NCBI RefSeq assembly: GCF_009649845.1
Contig: NZ_WJIE01000017.1
Span: 109,398 to 173,397, forward strand
Length of the DNA: 64,000 nt
Direction of reading: 5' to 3'
Origin: Polyangium spumosum
Lineage (GTDB): Bacteria; Myxococcota_A; Polyangia; Polyangiales; Polyangiaceae
Below the pieces are notes generated by a model. It made no database searches. It worked only from the letters and a program-made list of their open reading frames with translations, and had not been told where the DNA came from. Positions 18,108 through 27,681 of this stretch are shown here, piece by piece. Numbering within the stretch: position 1 is the first letter of the stretch; each line of letters starts with the position of its first letter. The translations under genes and the position numbers were made by a program.

Positions 18108-19112
18108 TCACGTCCCCTCCGCCTCCTTGCAGCAGCGGAACCCCTCCTCGTAGCCGTAATCGTCTTCCTTGTGGAACCCCACCGTCGGCCGGCACCGGTT
18201 TCGCACCGGGCCCCACCAGCCGCCCTTCAGGCCGCTCCGGTTCGGGTATTTCTGCTTCGGCCGCACCACCCATTCGTTGATGTTGCCGTTCAGATCGTAG
18301 ACCCCGAACGGCGACACGCAGCGCGGCATCGAGCCCGCCGGCAAGCGCTGGTCGAGCCGCTCGAGCTCCGCCTTGCACGCCGGGCGCTTCATGCATCGCT
18401 CGTACTTGACGAGCGACTTTTCACGCTTGCGATAAGGTTTGTCGATGTTGCACACCGCCGGGTCACGCACGTAGCCGTACGTGTACGGGAGCATCGCCTC
18501 GCCCTCGCAGGCGAAATTGAACTCGGCCTCCGTGCAGAGCCGCTTTCCCTTCGCCTCGCAGAGCTTCTGCGCGTCGCCCCACGAGACCAGGAGCGCCGGG
18601 ACCTCGCCCTTCTGGTTCGGCCATTCATATCGGTCCATGCAGAACCGCATCGGCGTGCGCTTCTTCGAAAGGCACACCGAGGGCTCCTCGTACCGCAGAC
18701 AGCGATCACTCACCGTGCTCGCGCCGGCCCCCTCTTTTTTCTTCCGCGCCTGGTCCTTCTCGTACTCCTCGTGGAACTCGAGGCACTTCTGCTGCACGAG
18801 CGGGCAATACTCGCCGGCCACGAGCAGCATGTCCCCCGGACAACCCTCGCTCGTCCCAGGCAACGCCGCAGCCGCGTCCGCGACAGCGTCGGCATCCGCA
18901 TCCGCAGCCGCATCCGCAGCCGCGTCCGCCATCGCCGCGTCGAACTCCGCCGCCGCCTCGGCAGCTTCGGCGGCCGCGTCGGATGGCGCCGCGTCGGGCC
19001 CGGGAGGCGTCGACTGGTTCGAGCAGGCCGGCGCCGTCGCAGAGCCGGCGAGCAGGGCGCAAAACACGAGGCCGAGGCCCAGCCTCGACGGGCTCTCGAT
19101 TCGCTCGCTCAT
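18108..19112 (-). CDS. Lipoprotein with FGE/SUMF1-like domain
   Basis: 334 aa from the ATG at 19112, which overlaps the stop of the preceding peptidase gene as ATGA, indicating translational coupling. A signal sequence ends near APACSNQ. A low-complexity Asp/Ala linker of about 45 residues is encoded by a GCATCCGCAGCC-type microsatellite (about 18870-18980). The C-terminal domain is FGE-like: RFCMDRYEWPN, GKRLCTEAEF, DLNGNINEWV, LKGGWWGPV and a final GFRCC. It is a paralogue of the lipoprotein at 5142-6176, with the same cysteine pattern. It is probably an extracytoplasmic structural or binding domain rather than a sulfatase activator. Confidence 0.87.
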   Translation of the reverse strand: MSERIESPSRLGLGLVFCALLAGSATAPACSNQSTPPGPDAAPSDAAAEAAEAAAEFDAAMADAAADAAADADADAVADAAAALPGTSEGCPGDMLLVAGEYCPLVQQKCLEFHEEYEKDQARKKKEGAGASTVSDRCLRYEEPSVCLSKKRTPMRFCMDRYEWPNQKGEVPALLVSWGDAQKLCEAKGKRLCTEAEFNFACEGEAMLPYTYGYVRDPAVCNIDKPYRKREKSLVKYERCMKRPACKAELERLDQRLPAGSMPRCVSPFGVYDLNGNINEWVVRPKQKYPNRSGLKGGWWGPVRNRCRPTVGFHKEDDYGYEEGFRCCKEAEGT

Positions 19113-21010
19113 CGGCCCGGGGCGGGGATGAGCTTCAACGCCACGCGCTTGCCGTCGCGCTCGACCTCGACCGTGATCTCGCGCCCCGGCTCGAGATCGC
19201 CGAGCGCGAAGACGTAGTCGTGCACGTTCGTGATCTCGTGCTTGTCGAGCTTCACGATGATGTCGCCCGCTCGCATGCCCGCGCGCGCCGCCGGCGCGTC
19301 CGGACGCACGCCCGTGAGCTTCACGCCCTTGCCCTGCCACGCATAGTCCGGGATCGAGCCGAGCGCGACGCGGAAACCACGCGCGCCCGCGCCGGCCTTG
19401 TGCGGATCCTTCTCCGCCTTCGCCTCGACGAACACGAGCCGCTCCGGCCGATCCGCCAGGGCCTTCGTCAGCCGCGCGGCGAGCGTCGCGGTGAGGTCGA
19501 TGCCGCCCACGTCGACCTTGTCCGCCGTGTCGCTCGGCTTGTGGTAGTCGTCGTGCACGCCCGTGAACAGGAACGCCACGGGCACACGCGCCGCCGTGAA
19601 CGCGGCGTGATCACTCGCGCCGAAGCCCTCCGCGCCGAGCTTCAGCGAGAGCTCGAGCCCCGCGTTCGCCGCCTTGACGAGCTCCGGCCACGCCGCCGCC
19701 GTCCCCGTACCGTCGACGACCAGCGTCCGATCACGCATCCGACCGACCATGTCCGCGTTGATCATCGCCGTCACCGCGCCCATCGGCACGGGCGGGTGCT
19801 CCACCCAGTGCCGCGAGCCGAGCGTGCCGAGCTCCTCGGCCCCGAACGCGATGAACACGATGCTGCGCGAAGACCGCTCGGTGAGCTTCGAGAAGCGCCG
19901 CGCCACGTCGAGCAGGAGCGCCGTCCCCGAGGCGTTGTCGTCCGCGCCGTGGTGGATCTCGCGCGAGCCCGGCGCGCGCGAGTGCGACGTGCCGCCCTTG
20001 CCCAGGTGATCGTAGTGCGCGCCGATCACCACGTACTCCTCGGCCGTCTTCGATCCTGCGCGGGCCGGCAGACGCGCCACCACGTTCCACGCGTCCGCGT
20101 GTGTCGGCTCGATCCGCGTCGCCACCGTCACCTCCGCGCCGGCGAGCGCCTTCGGCTTCGTCGCGGCCTTCGGCGCGCTCACCGCCGCGTCGTCCCACTT
20201 GATCGCCGGGAACAACGCCTTCGCCGCGCTCCGCTTGATCACCACGGCCGGGATGCCCATCCCGCTCGCGTTCTCCGGCGCCGCGGGCAGCTCCTCGCCG
20301 TCCGTCACCACGATCGCCGCGACGGCCTTGTGCTCGCGCGCCGTGCGCAGCTTGTAGCGCACGCTCTTGAAGTCGCGCAGCGCCTCGGCGTTCTTGCCGC
20401 CCGACGCGGGCTTCGGCGCGCCGTCGAGGATCAGCGCCACCTTCCCTTCGATGTCCTTGCCGGCGTAGTCGTCCCACGACGCCGCGAGCGCCGTCACGCC
20501 GTGCCCCACGAACACGACCTCGCCCTTCGCCTCGCCCGTCTGCGCGCCCTCGGCCGTGATCATGTCGGCCGGCGCGGGTGACTTCGAGGCCTTCTGCCCC
20601 TTCTTCGCGAGCGCGAGCGAAGGCGCTTCCACCTTCGCGCCGACGCGCGCGGAGAACTTCTGCTTGAAGCTCCTCGTGTTTCCTTCCGCGTCTCCGAACG
20701 GCTCGAGCCCGAGCTCGCGGAAGCGCTTCTCCACGTGCTCGGCCGCGAGCTTCGACCCCGCGTCGCCCGTGCCTCGACCCGCGAACTCGTCCGACGCGAG
20801 TTGCTTGACGTCCGCTGCGATCCGCTGCGGATCCCCCGTCTCGATCGGGTTCTCCTGGATCGGCGCCGGAGAAGCGGAGAGCTCCGGCGGGACGGGCGGC
20901 GGCGGAGTGACGGGCTCGGCGGCGGGGCCGCAAGCGACGAGCAGGGCGAGGATCGACGCGGAGATCGCGAGGCGCCCGCGCAGGCGCGAGAGGGTCGGCT
21001 TCACAGCCAC
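19109..21010 (-). CDS. M28-family zinc aminopeptidase with PA and PDZ domains
   Basis: 633 aa exported lipoprotein (anchor cysteine at LLVACGP, then a Pro-rich linker). A PA-type insert (about 150-280, IEGKVALILDGAPK) precedes the M28 catalytic domain. The zinc ligands are visible in order: His in GAHYDHLG near 331, Asp in GADDNASG, the Glu pair in GAEELG, Asp in NADMVGR and His in DYHKPSDT. A C-terminal PDZ domain (about 545-630, APAARAGMRAGDIIV) may bind substrate ends. It likely trims peptides in the periplasm or outside. It is the first gene of a pair with the FGE-like lipoprotein. Confidence 0.93.
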   Translation of the reverse strand: MAVKPTLSRLRGRLAISASILALLVACGPAAEPVTPPPPVPPELSASPAPIQENPIETGDPQRIAADVKQLASDEFAGRGTGDAGSKLAAEHVEKRFRELGLEPFGDAEGNTRSFKQKFSARVGAKVEAPSLALAKKGQKASKSPAPADMITAEGAQTGEAKGEVVFVGHGVTALAASWDDYAGKDIEGKVALILDGAPKPASGGKNAEALRDFKSVRYKLRTAREHKAVAAIVVTDGEELPAAPENASGMGIPAVVIKRSAAKALFPAIKWDDAAVSAPKAATKPKALAGAEVTVATRIEPTHADAWNVVARLPARAGSKTAEEYVVIGAHYDHLGKGGTSHSRAPGSREIHHGADDNASGTALLLDVARRFSKLTERSSRSIVFIAFGAEELGTLGSRHWVEHPPVPMGAVTAMINADMVGRMRDRTLVVDGTGTAAAWPELVKAANAGLELSLKLGAEGFGASDHAAFTAARVPVAFLFTGVHDDYHKPSDTADKVDVGGIDLTATLAARLTKALADRPERLVFVEAKAEKDPHKAGAGARGFRVALGSIPDYAWQGKGVKLTGVRPDAPAARAGMRAGDIIVKLDKHEITNVHDYVFALGDLEPGREITVEVERDGKRVALKLIPAPGR

Positions 21011-21037
21011 GCCTCTACCACGAACTCGCCCGCGTGA

Positions 21038-21451
21038 TCACCAGGGTGATGTCTTCTGGGCCGTTCGTACGAGCTCGACGGCGCGGCGGCCGATGTACTC
21101 CTCCACGTCGGCGGGCGCGATGTGCCGGTCCTTGGCGAAGTCGAACTCGCGCGGCTTGCCGTCGCCGAAGGTCACGCGCACGACGGCCGCGTCCCGGGCG
21201 AGCTCCACGCGCAGGCTGAAATCGCCGAGCGTGAGCTTGTAGTCGTCCGCCTGCTCCGCGAGCGTCGGCGGTTGCCCCTTGTCGCGTAGCCGATCGCGGG
21301 TGAAGCGCAGCGCCTCGGCGCCCAGCGAGAGCGCAGTTTCGGCCGTGTGGAGCGCCTCTTGCACCCGCTTCCGATGCCGTTCCTGCTCCTCCGCGTCGCG
21401 CTCCGCCTTGGTCTTCGCTGCCTCGATGAGCTCGTCTCGCCAGCTTGCCAC
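21038..21451 (-). CDS. Uncharacterised 137-aa protein
   Basis: Small soluble protein. The N-terminal half is a charged helix or coiled coil rich in Glu, Arg and Ala (about 1-60). The C-terminal half looks like a small alpha/beta domain (TLGDFSLRVELARDAAVVRVTFGDG). The ATG at 21451 is preceded by AGGAGG on the minus strand. It lies 27 bp upstream of the M28 peptidase gene on the same strand and may be its first operon partner. No family recognised. Confidence 0.72.
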   Translation of the reverse strand: MASWRDELIEAAKTKAERDAEEQERHRKRVQEALHTAETALSLGAEALRFTRDRLRDKGQPPTLAEQADDYKLTLGDFSLRVELARDAAVVRVTFGDGKPREFDFAKDRHIAPADVEEYIGRRAVELVRTAQKTSPW

Positions 21452-21520
21452 GGGGCCTCCTCCTCTGGACTCTCTTCTACTTTTGTCTCGTATCCTTCAG
21501 AACGGTCGCGCTGTAAAGCC

Positions 21521-22714
21521 TCACGACCGCCGTGGCGCTCCGACCGCGCCCGGCTGCACGGGGGACGGATGGGACGACACGTGGATCGTCTGCGTCGGAA
21601 ACGCGAAGGAAGCGCCGTTTTTCTCGACGATCTCCATCAACCCGAGCAGCGTCTCCTCCCGCCACGTGAGGAACTCCGTCCACTCGCGCGTCTCGACCCA
21701 CGCCATCACCTCGATCGTCAGCGTCGAGTCGCCGAGGCCAACGAAGTTCACGTGGATCGCGTCGGGGTAGATGGAGGGCCGCTCGGCGAGGAAGCCCCGC
21801 ATCTCCTCGACGATCTGCCGCACCACCGCGGGGCTCGTCGAATACGCGAGGCCGAACTTCTGGTAGAGCCGCAGCCTGTCGCGGACGCTGTAGTTCTCGA
21901 TCCGCATCTCCGAGAGCCGCCCGTTCGGCATGGTCACGAGCGTCCGGTCGAGCGTGCGGAAGCGCGTCGAGCGCAGGCCCACCTGCTCCACCGTGCCCAC
22001 GAGGTCGTCGACCTTGACGAAATCTCCGATGTGCAGCGGCCGGTCCACGCCGATCGTGAACGAGCCGAAGAGGTTCTCGAGCGTCTTCTGGCTCGCGAGC
22101 GCGACCGCGATGCCGCCGATCCCGAGGCCCGCGATGATGCCCGAGACCTTCAGCCCGAGCTGACCGAGCACCACGATGAACCCGAAGATCACGAGCAGGA
22201 CCTTCGCCGCCTTCGTGGTGATCGCGACGAGCGACAGCGCTCCGCCACGATCCTTCGCGTCGCCCGCCTTCGCGATGCGCCGGCCCACGCGATCGGCGAG
22301 CACGTCGAGCAGGCCAAAGAGCCCCCACAGGAGGCTCATGACGAGCAACGCGTCGACGCCGCGGCCGACCACCTCGCTCGCCGCGCGGCGGAGCGCGATC
22401 GCCGGCTCGACCGACCAGAACGCCGTCGTCCCGAGGAAAAGCGTCGCGGGGCCACGCAGCGCGACGAGCAGCTCGTCGTCCCAGGTCGTCGCCGTGCGCC
22501 GCGCGATCGGCGAGGCGAGGCGCACGAAGATCGCAGAGAGCAGCGCCCCGGTCAGCATCGACAACCCGAACGCGACCGGCAACGCGACCCACTGCCAGGC
22601 GGCCACGCCGTAGACCGACTTCGTGTAGGCCCAGGTCGGGAGGTTGCGGATCACCCACCCCGGCGTGACGCCGGGCTGCGCGGCGAACAGGGCGATGGGC
22701 GGTTCGTCCAGCAT
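21521..22714 (-). CDS. MscS-type mechanosensitive channel
   Basis: 397 aa from the ATG at 22714; an upstream ATG at 22771 would overlap the divergent hydrolase gene. Four or five hydrophobic segments (about 35-60, 75-105, 125-150, 175-200) lead to the MscS pore and beta domain. This carries GLGIGGIAVALASQKTLENLFGS, RPLHIGDFVKV, GTVEQVGLRSTRFRT and TMPNGRL. MscS channels release solutes on osmotic downshock from the inner membrane. The N-terminal membrane region is longer than in E. coli MscS, as in the YbdG/YnaI-like group. The C-terminus is short and basic. Confidence 0.93.
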   Translation of the reverse strand: MLDEPPIALFAAQPGVTPGWVIRNLPTWAYTKSVYGVAAWQWVALPVAFGLSMLTGALLSAIFVRLASPIARRTATTWDDELLVALRGPATLFLGTTAFWSVEPAIALRRAASEVVGRGVDALLVMSLLWGLFGLLDVLADRVGRRIAKAGDAKDRGGALSLVAITTKAAKVLLVIFGFIVVLGQLGLKVSGIIAGLGIGGIAVALASQKTLENLFGSFTIGVDRPLHIGDFVKVDDLVGTVEQVGLRSTRFRTLDRTLVTMPNGRLSEMRIENYSVRDRLRLYQKFGLAYSTSPAVVRQIVEEMRGFLAERPSIYPDAIHVNFVGLGDSTLTIEVMAWVETREWTEFLTWREETLLGLMEIVEKNGASFAFPTQTIHVSSHPSPVQPGAVGAPRRS

Positions 22715-22755
22715 GGCGCGCAACTGTAGCGGACGTTTCGGCGCGTGGTAGCCTT

Positions 22756-23649
22756 GTGACCATGATCGCAATCGGGCCCGTCACAGCTCGGACCGACGAC
22801 GGCTGGCTCTTGCGCGGCGAGGTGCTCGCCGAAGGCCCTCGGCCTGTGGTGGCGCTCTTGCTGCACGCGATGATGGCCAGCCGCAGGAGCATGGACAAAC
22901 CACGCGGCGCGGGCCTCGGCGCGGCGCTCGCGCGGGCCGGGCTCTCGGTGGTCTCGCTCGATCTGCGCGGCCACGGCGAGAGCGGCCCGTCGGCGCGGGA
23001 CGGCGCGCGGTACACGTACGACGATTGCGTGCTCCACGACGTCCCGACGGCGGTCGCGCTCGCCCGTTCTCTGTTCCCGGGCAAACGGGTGATCGTCGTC
23101 GGTCACAGCCTCGGCGCGCACGCGGCGCTGGCCTCGGCGGGCGTTTTTCCGGACAGGGCGCCCGACGCGGTCGCCTCGATCGCGGGGAATTTCTGGTTCC
23201 CTTCGGACGAACCGAGCCTGACGCGCCGCGCGGCGAAGGCGGCCACGCTCCGGACCTGGCTCGGCGTGGCAGAGGCCGTTGGATACTTTGACCCCAAACC
23301 ACTCGGCCTGGGCTCGGACGCCGTGGCGCTCCCGTACATCCGCCAGTTCTGGAAGGTGTGGTCCTCGGATCGGTACGGGAGCGTCGACGATCGGTACGAT
23401 TACGCCGAGGCGCTCACGCGCGTCACCCTCCCGGTCTTCGCGGTGGCGAGCGAGGGCGACAAGCTGCTCGCGCACCCGGAATCCGTCGCGTGTTTCTTCG
23501 CGCGGATCGGCAGCCCGCAGAAGAGGCTGCGGATCGTGACGAACGCCGAGCACGGAGGGCGGGCGCCGGATCACATGGGGCTCGTGACGGATGCGCGATC
23601 GGGTTCGATCTGGCGAGAAATCGCGGAATGGGCGGCCGGGATCGGCTGA
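22756..23649 (+). CDS. Alpha/beta hydrolase
   Basis: 297 aa from the GTG at 22756; an ATG two codons on (22762) is as likely. It is a serine hydrolase fold of the lysophospholipase-like type. The motifs are LLLHAMMAS, SLDLRGHGES, nucleophile elbow VVGHSLGAH near residue 115, acid AVASEGDKLL and a late His in NAEHGGRAPDH. No signal peptide is seen. The substrate is unknown. It is divergent from mscS-type gene 21521-22714, with 41 bp between starts, and convergent with the subtilase gene across a bidirectional hairpin. Confidence 0.9.
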   Translation: MTMIAIGPVTARTDDGWLLRGEVLAEGPRPVVALLLHAMMASRRSMDKPRGAGLGAALARAGLSVVSLDLRGHGESGPSARDGARYTYDDCVLHDVPTAVALARSLFPGKRVIVVGHSLGAHAALASAGVFPDRAPDAVASIAGNFWFPSDEPSLTRRAAKAATLRTWLGVAEAVGYFDPKPLGLGSDAVALPYIRQFWKVWSSDRYGSVDDRYDYAEALTRVTLPVFAVASEGDKLLAHPESVACFFARIGSPQKRLRIVTNAEHGGRAPDHMGLVTDARSGSIWREIAEWAAGIG

Positions 23650-23668
23650 GCCTTCAGGCAGGGGGAAA

Positions 23669-23692
23669 CGAGCGCCCGGGGAGGGGCGCTCG
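23669..23692. terminator. Bidirectional hairpin between convergent genes
   Basis: A perfect 9-bp stem (CGAGCGCCC with GGGCGCTCG) and six-base loop lies between the stops of the hydrolase (23649) and the subtilase (23698). There is no T-run on either side. Confidence 0.5.
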
Positions 23693-23697
23693 CTGGC

Positions 23698-26127
23698 TCA
23701 GGGCGCCGTCCCGCAGGCGATGCCGGAGACGCTGCGTCCGCAGAGGTCCGCCTTGCCGTCGCCGTTCAGATCCGGGTAGCGGATCGTCCCGTAGTGCGAG
23801 GCCATGCCCGCCCAGCCGCTCGCGTCGCTGAAGCTCGGCTCCCACATCGTCGCGGGGGCGAAGGACGTGCCCGTCGACAATCCACAGACGACGCCCGCGG
23901 TCGCGCGCCCACAGACGTCAGCCTTCCCGTCGCCGTTCAGGTCGGCGAAGCTGATCGTCCCCCAGTGCGAAGGCACGCCCGCCCAGCCGGCCGCGTCGGA
24001 GAAGTTCGGCTCCCACGTCTCCGGTGGTCCGAACGAGGTTCCCGTCGACAGCTCGCAGACGATTCCGTTCACCGCGCGACCGCAGACGTCCATCTTCTTG
24101 TCGCCGTTGATGTCGGCGTATTGAATGGTCTGCCAGTAGGCGGGGCTGTCATCCCAGGGCCCGTCGTTCGTGAAGTAGCCCTCCCACAGCTTCATGTCGA
24201 CGAACCCCGTGCCGTTCGACAGAGCGCAATGAATGCCTGCCGGGTGACGGCCGCAAACGTCGGCCCTCCCGTCGCCGTTCACGTCCGGGAAGCGAATGGT
24301 CCCCCAGAGATTGTCGGCCACGGCGAAGCCATTGGGATCGGAGAAGAACGTATCCCATGTCACCGGCGCCCCGAAGGACGTACCCGTCGACAGCTCGCAG
24401 ACGATTCCGTTCGCCGCGCGACCGCAGACGTCGGCCATGCCGTCGCCGTTCAGATCGGGGTACTGGATCGTGCCCCAGTACGCCGGAGCGTCGTCCCAGA
24501 CGCTGGAGTCGGCGTAATAGGTGTCCCATTGCTTCAGGTCGAACGCCGCGCCGACGGACAGGCCGCACAAGATGCCGCTCGGGCTGCGCCAGCAGACGTC
24601 GGCCCTCTTGTCCCCGTTGAGGTCCGGGTGCCGTATCGTCGCCACGACGTTGGGGACGGCCCAGTATTGGTCCGGGAATGGCACGCTGACGGCCACCTGT
24701 TCCAGGAAGCTGCCCGATCCGTCGCTCGTCAGGCAGTCGATGTCAGCGCCGATGAGCATGCAAAGGTCGTCGAGGCCATCGCCATTCGCGTCCGCGTAAC
24801 GGATGCTCTGCCAGAGCCAATCGGGAGGGTTGCCCACCGCATGGTTGGCCCAGATCTTCGTATCCTGAAACCCGGTCTTCGGCTCCATGAAGCGCGAATA
24901 AAGCAGCTTGTTCGTCGAGCCCATGGGATCCTTCACCAGATCCGTCGTCGCGCCGCCGAGCAGCGCCGCGTTCACCTCGGCCTGCGTGGCCGCGGGGTTC
25001 TGCGCCATGTAAAGGGCCACCACGCCCGCGACGAAGGGCGCCGCCTGGGAGGTGCCGCTGCCGGTAGCGACGGTCGTATCCGACGTCTTCGAGGCGGAGT
25101 CGATGTCGACGCCGGGCGCGAAGATGTCCACGCACGAGCCCCAGTTCGAGAAGGGCGCGCGGCTATCCGTGTCGTCCGTGGCGCCGACCGTGATCACCTC
25201 GGGGATCCGCGCCGGGCTGAGCAGGCAAGCGTCCTTGTTGGAGTTGCCCGCCGCGACCACGTACACGAATCCCTGCTTCATCGAGAATCGGATCGCGTCG
25301 TCCACCATGCTGTTCGCAGGGCCGGCGAGGCTCATGTTCACCACCGCGGGCTTCTTGCCCCCCGCCGTGATCGCGTCGATGCCCTTCATCACGTAACCGG
25401 CGCTGCTCGAGCCACTGCAGCCGAAGGTGCGCACCGAGACCACGTTCGCGCCCTTGGCGACCCCGTACGTCTTGCCCGCGACGATGCCGGCGACATGCGT
25501 GCCGTGCCCCTGGCAATCCGTCTCCTCGAACCCGTCCGCGACCGAAGACATGCCGAAGATCGCGCGGTCCCCGAACTCCTCGTGTGTCCTGCGAATGCCC
25601 GTGTCGATGACGTAGACGTAGACGCCCGCGCCGTTGCCTGCATTGTAGATGAAGTTCTTGTCGAGCGTGGGCGTCGTCTGGTCGATGCGGTCGAGGCCCC
25701 ACGGGGCATCACCCTGCACCTCGCTGAGCTCGTACACGCAGTCCTGCATGATCCCCTTGACGCGCGGATCCTTCGCGATGGCGAGGGCCTTCTCGTCGTC
25801 GAGGCCGTTCGCCATGAAGCCCGTCATGACGCCATTGTAGGTCTCGAGCAGCTTGCCACCCTGCGCGGCGGCGAGCGCCTCGGCCACCGTCTGGACCATG
25901 TCCGGCGTCACCGCCGCGCCGTCGAGCGCGAAGATGTATTGACCCTCGATGGCATTTTCTGGTTTCTCGATCTGAATGCCCGGCCCGCCGCCGCTGCCGC
26001 CGCTGCCGCCGCTGCCGCCGCTGCCGCCGCCGCCGGTCGGAGGCGGGTTCTGGTTGCCGCCGTCACTGCAAGCCGTGAGAAGGAAGAGGCCCGTGAGGAA
26101 GATTGCGGATGCTCGTCGAACGCTCAT
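23698..26127 (-). CDS. Surface subtilisin-like protease with FG-GAP-like repeats
   Basis: 809 aa from the ATG at 26127. A lipoprotein signal ends LLTACSDGG, then comes a Gly/Ser linker (about 28-52). An inhibitor I9-type propeptide (about 55-130) and an S8 peptidase domain of the proteinase K group follow. The triad is Asp in VYVIDTGI near 172, His in GHGTHVAG near 207 and Ser in GSGTSQAAP near 359, with AAGNSN as oxyanion site. The C-terminal half has seven repeats of about 55 residues, each with an NGD calcium-type loop (for example NGDGKADVCGR) and paired cysteines, as in FG-GAP/VCBS propellers. It is probably an exported predatory or nutritional protease, anchored by lipid and binding through the propeller. 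Confidence 0.93.
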   Translation of the reverse strand: MSVRRASAIFLTGLFLLTACSDGGNQNPPPTGGGGSGGSGGSGGSGGGPGIQIEKPENAIEGQYIFALDGAAVTPDMVQTVAEALAAAQGGKLLETYNGVMTGFMANGLDDEKALAIAKDPRVKGIMQDCVYELSEVQGDAPWGLDRIDQTTPTLDKNFIYNAGNGAGVYVYVIDTGIRRTHEEFGDRAIFGMSSVADGFEETDCQGHGTHVAGIVAGKTYGVAKGANVVSVRTFGCSGSSSAGYVMKGIDAITAGGKKPAVVNMSLAGPANSMVDDAIRFSMKQGFVYVVAAGNSNKDACLLSPARIPEVITVGATDDTDSRAPFSNWGSCVDIFAPGVDIDSASKTSDTTVATGSGTSQAAPFVAGVVALYMAQNPAATQAEVNAALLGGATTDLVKDPMGSTNKLLYSRFMEPKTGFQDTKIWANHAVGNPPDWLWQSIRYADANGDGLDDLCMLIGADIDCLTSDGSGSFLEQVAVSVPFPDQYWAVPNVVATIRHPDLNGDKRADVCWRSPSGILCGLSVGAAFDLKQWDTYYADSSVWDDAPAYWGTIQYPDLNGDGMADVCGRAANGIVCELSTGTSFGAPVTWDTFFSDPNGFAVADNLWGTIRFPDVNGDGRADVCGRHPAGIHCALSNGTGFVDMKLWEGYFTNDGPWDDSPAYWQTIQYADINGDKKMDVCGRAVNGIVCELSTGTSFGPPETWEPNFSDAAGWAGVPSHWGTISFADLNGDGKADVCGRATAGVVCGLSTGTSFAPATMWEPSFSDASGWAGMASHYGTIRYPDLNGDGKADLCGRSVSGIACGTAP
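25984..26035. repeat. CCGCCGCTG microsatellite in coding sequence
   Basis: Five or so tandem copies of CCGCCGCTG (minus strand GGCAGCGGC type) encode the Gly-Gly-Ser linker of the subtilase. The nine-base unit keeps the frame when the copy number changes. Confidence 0.8.
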
Positions 26128-26280
26128 GCGATTCGACAATCGCAAGCCGCATACCACGCCGGGATCGAAGCAAACCCACGAGGAAACAGCGGCTCCTCGT
26201 TCGCTTCGTGGCGGCCGTCGGGTGTACCAGTGACGTCACATGGCTGTCTCAGGTACAGCCGGCGCCGCCGCGCGCTCCCC

Positions 26281-27681
26281 TCACCCGCGGAAATCGTCCG
26301 GATGGATACCGAATTTCTGCATCCACCGGTGAATCTGCATCCGTGACTTCCCCGTGACGCGCGCCACCGAGCTCACGTTGCCCTGGTGCTTCTGGAGCAG
26401 CGATACGAGCTGCTCGCGGAGCTCGCCGGGGCTCGAGGACAGGCCGCCGCTCGGCGCGAGCTGCACCGGCGCCGTCGTGACGCTCTCCGGCAGGTTCGAC
26501 AGCTCCACCACGCCCCCTTCGGCGAGCGCCACGGCGACCGTGAGCACGTTCTCGAGCTCCCGGATGTTGAGCGGCCACGTATGCGAGAGCAACCGCCGAG
26601 CCACACGGACGCTCAATCGGGCCGAGGGAGCGCCAGGGATATTCGAACGCCGCAGGAGGTCGCCGATCAAGAGCCCGAGGTCCTCGATGCGCTCGCGGAG
26701 CGGCGGCAGCGTATGCTGATACCCCGAGAGGCGCGCCAGGAGGTCCGTCCGGAACTCGCCCTCGAGGCAGAGCGTATCGAGCGGCTGGTTCGTCGCCGCG
26801 ATGACGCGCACGTCCACGCGTGTCGGGCGCGCGCCGCCCACGGGCACGACCTCGCGCTCCTGGAGGACGCGCAGGAGCGCCGCCTGCGCGTGTAATGGCA
26901 TGTCGCCGATCTCGTCGAGGAACAAGGTCCCCCCCTCCGCGCTGCGGATATAACCCGGCTCGTCCCGCTGCGCGCCGGTGAACGAGCCCCGGACGTGGCC
27001 GAAGAGCTGGCTCTCCAGGAGCGACGAGGGCAATGCGCCACAATTGACCGCGACGAACGGACCTCGCCGGCCCGAGAGCGCGTGCATTCCTTTGGCGAGG
27101 ACCTCCTTGCCCGTGCCCGTCTCGCCGAGGAGCAGGGTCGTGATCGGCAAACGCGCGACACGAGCGAGCGCCGCGAGGTCCGTGGCAATGGCAGGATCGA
27201 GGCTCATGTACCCCGTCACCTCCGGGGCGCGAGACGCGCTGTCGAGATCGAGCGCCTCGTCGCCGGACACAGGCAAGGCGGCGCGATGACGCAGCACGAC
27301 CGAGCCTACCTCGATGAGGTCCCCGTCCTGAATGGGCGCGCGAGAGACACGCTCCCCGTTCACGCACGAGCCATTCTTGGAGCCGAGGTCCTCGAGGAAC
27401 CACGCGGCGCCCTTGCGAACGAGGCGCGCGTGCGCCTTCGAGACGCTCGGCGAGGGGAGGCGCAGCACGAGCGTCCGCGCGCCCCCCTCGTCGACGCGTG
27501 ACACCTCGCGCGAAGGTCCGCGCCCGATCGTGATCCCGTCGACCCCGGAAAGACAGTATCGCGCCCCGCCGAGGGACGGGTTGTCACAATGCATCACGAC
27601 GAAGAGAAAGGGGAGCCGGTGAGAGCGCGCGCTCAGCTCGTGCTCGGGTAGCTCCTCGGTCATGGTGACCGGCTGGTTCAT
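26281..27681 (-). CDS. FHA-domain sigma54-dependent transcription activator
   Basis: 466 aa from the ATG at 27681, which overlaps the kinase stop as ATGA. It has an N-terminal FHA domain (about 30-120; [34 protein letters not shown]) that binds phosphothreonine. A sigma54-interacting AAA+ domain (about 150-390) carries Walker A GETGTGKE near 187, a GSFTGA loop near 233, and [12 protein letters not shown]. The C-terminus is a Fis-type HTH ([20 protein letters not shown]). In known myxobacterial FHA activators the FHA domain senses partner-kinase phosphorylation; the coupled kinase is the obvious partner. The loop is GSFTGA rather than the usual GAFTGA. Target genes cannot be read from the window. 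Confidence 0.95.
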   Translation of the reverse strand: MNQPVTMTEELPEHELSARSHRLPFLFVVMHCDNPSLGGARYCLSGVDGITIGRGPSREVSRVDEGGARTLVLRLPSPSVSKAHARLVRKGAAWFLEDLGSKNGSCVNGERVSRAPIQDGDLIEVGSVVLRHRAALPVSGDEALDLDSASRAPEVTGYMSLDPAIATDLAALARVARLPITTLLLGETGTGKEVLAKGMHALSGRRGPFVAVNCGALPSSLLESQLFGHVRGSFTGAQRDEPGYIRSAEGGTLFLDEIGDMPLHAQAALLRVLQEREVVPVGGARPTRVDVRVIAATNQPLDTLCLEGEFRTDLLARLSGYQHTLPPLRERIEDLGLLIGDLLRRSNIPGAPSARLSVRVARRLLSHTWPLNIRELENVLTVAVALAEGGVVELSNLPESVTTAPVQLAPSGGLSSSPGELREQLVSLLQKHQGNVSSVARVTGKSRMQIHRWMQKFGIHPDDFRG

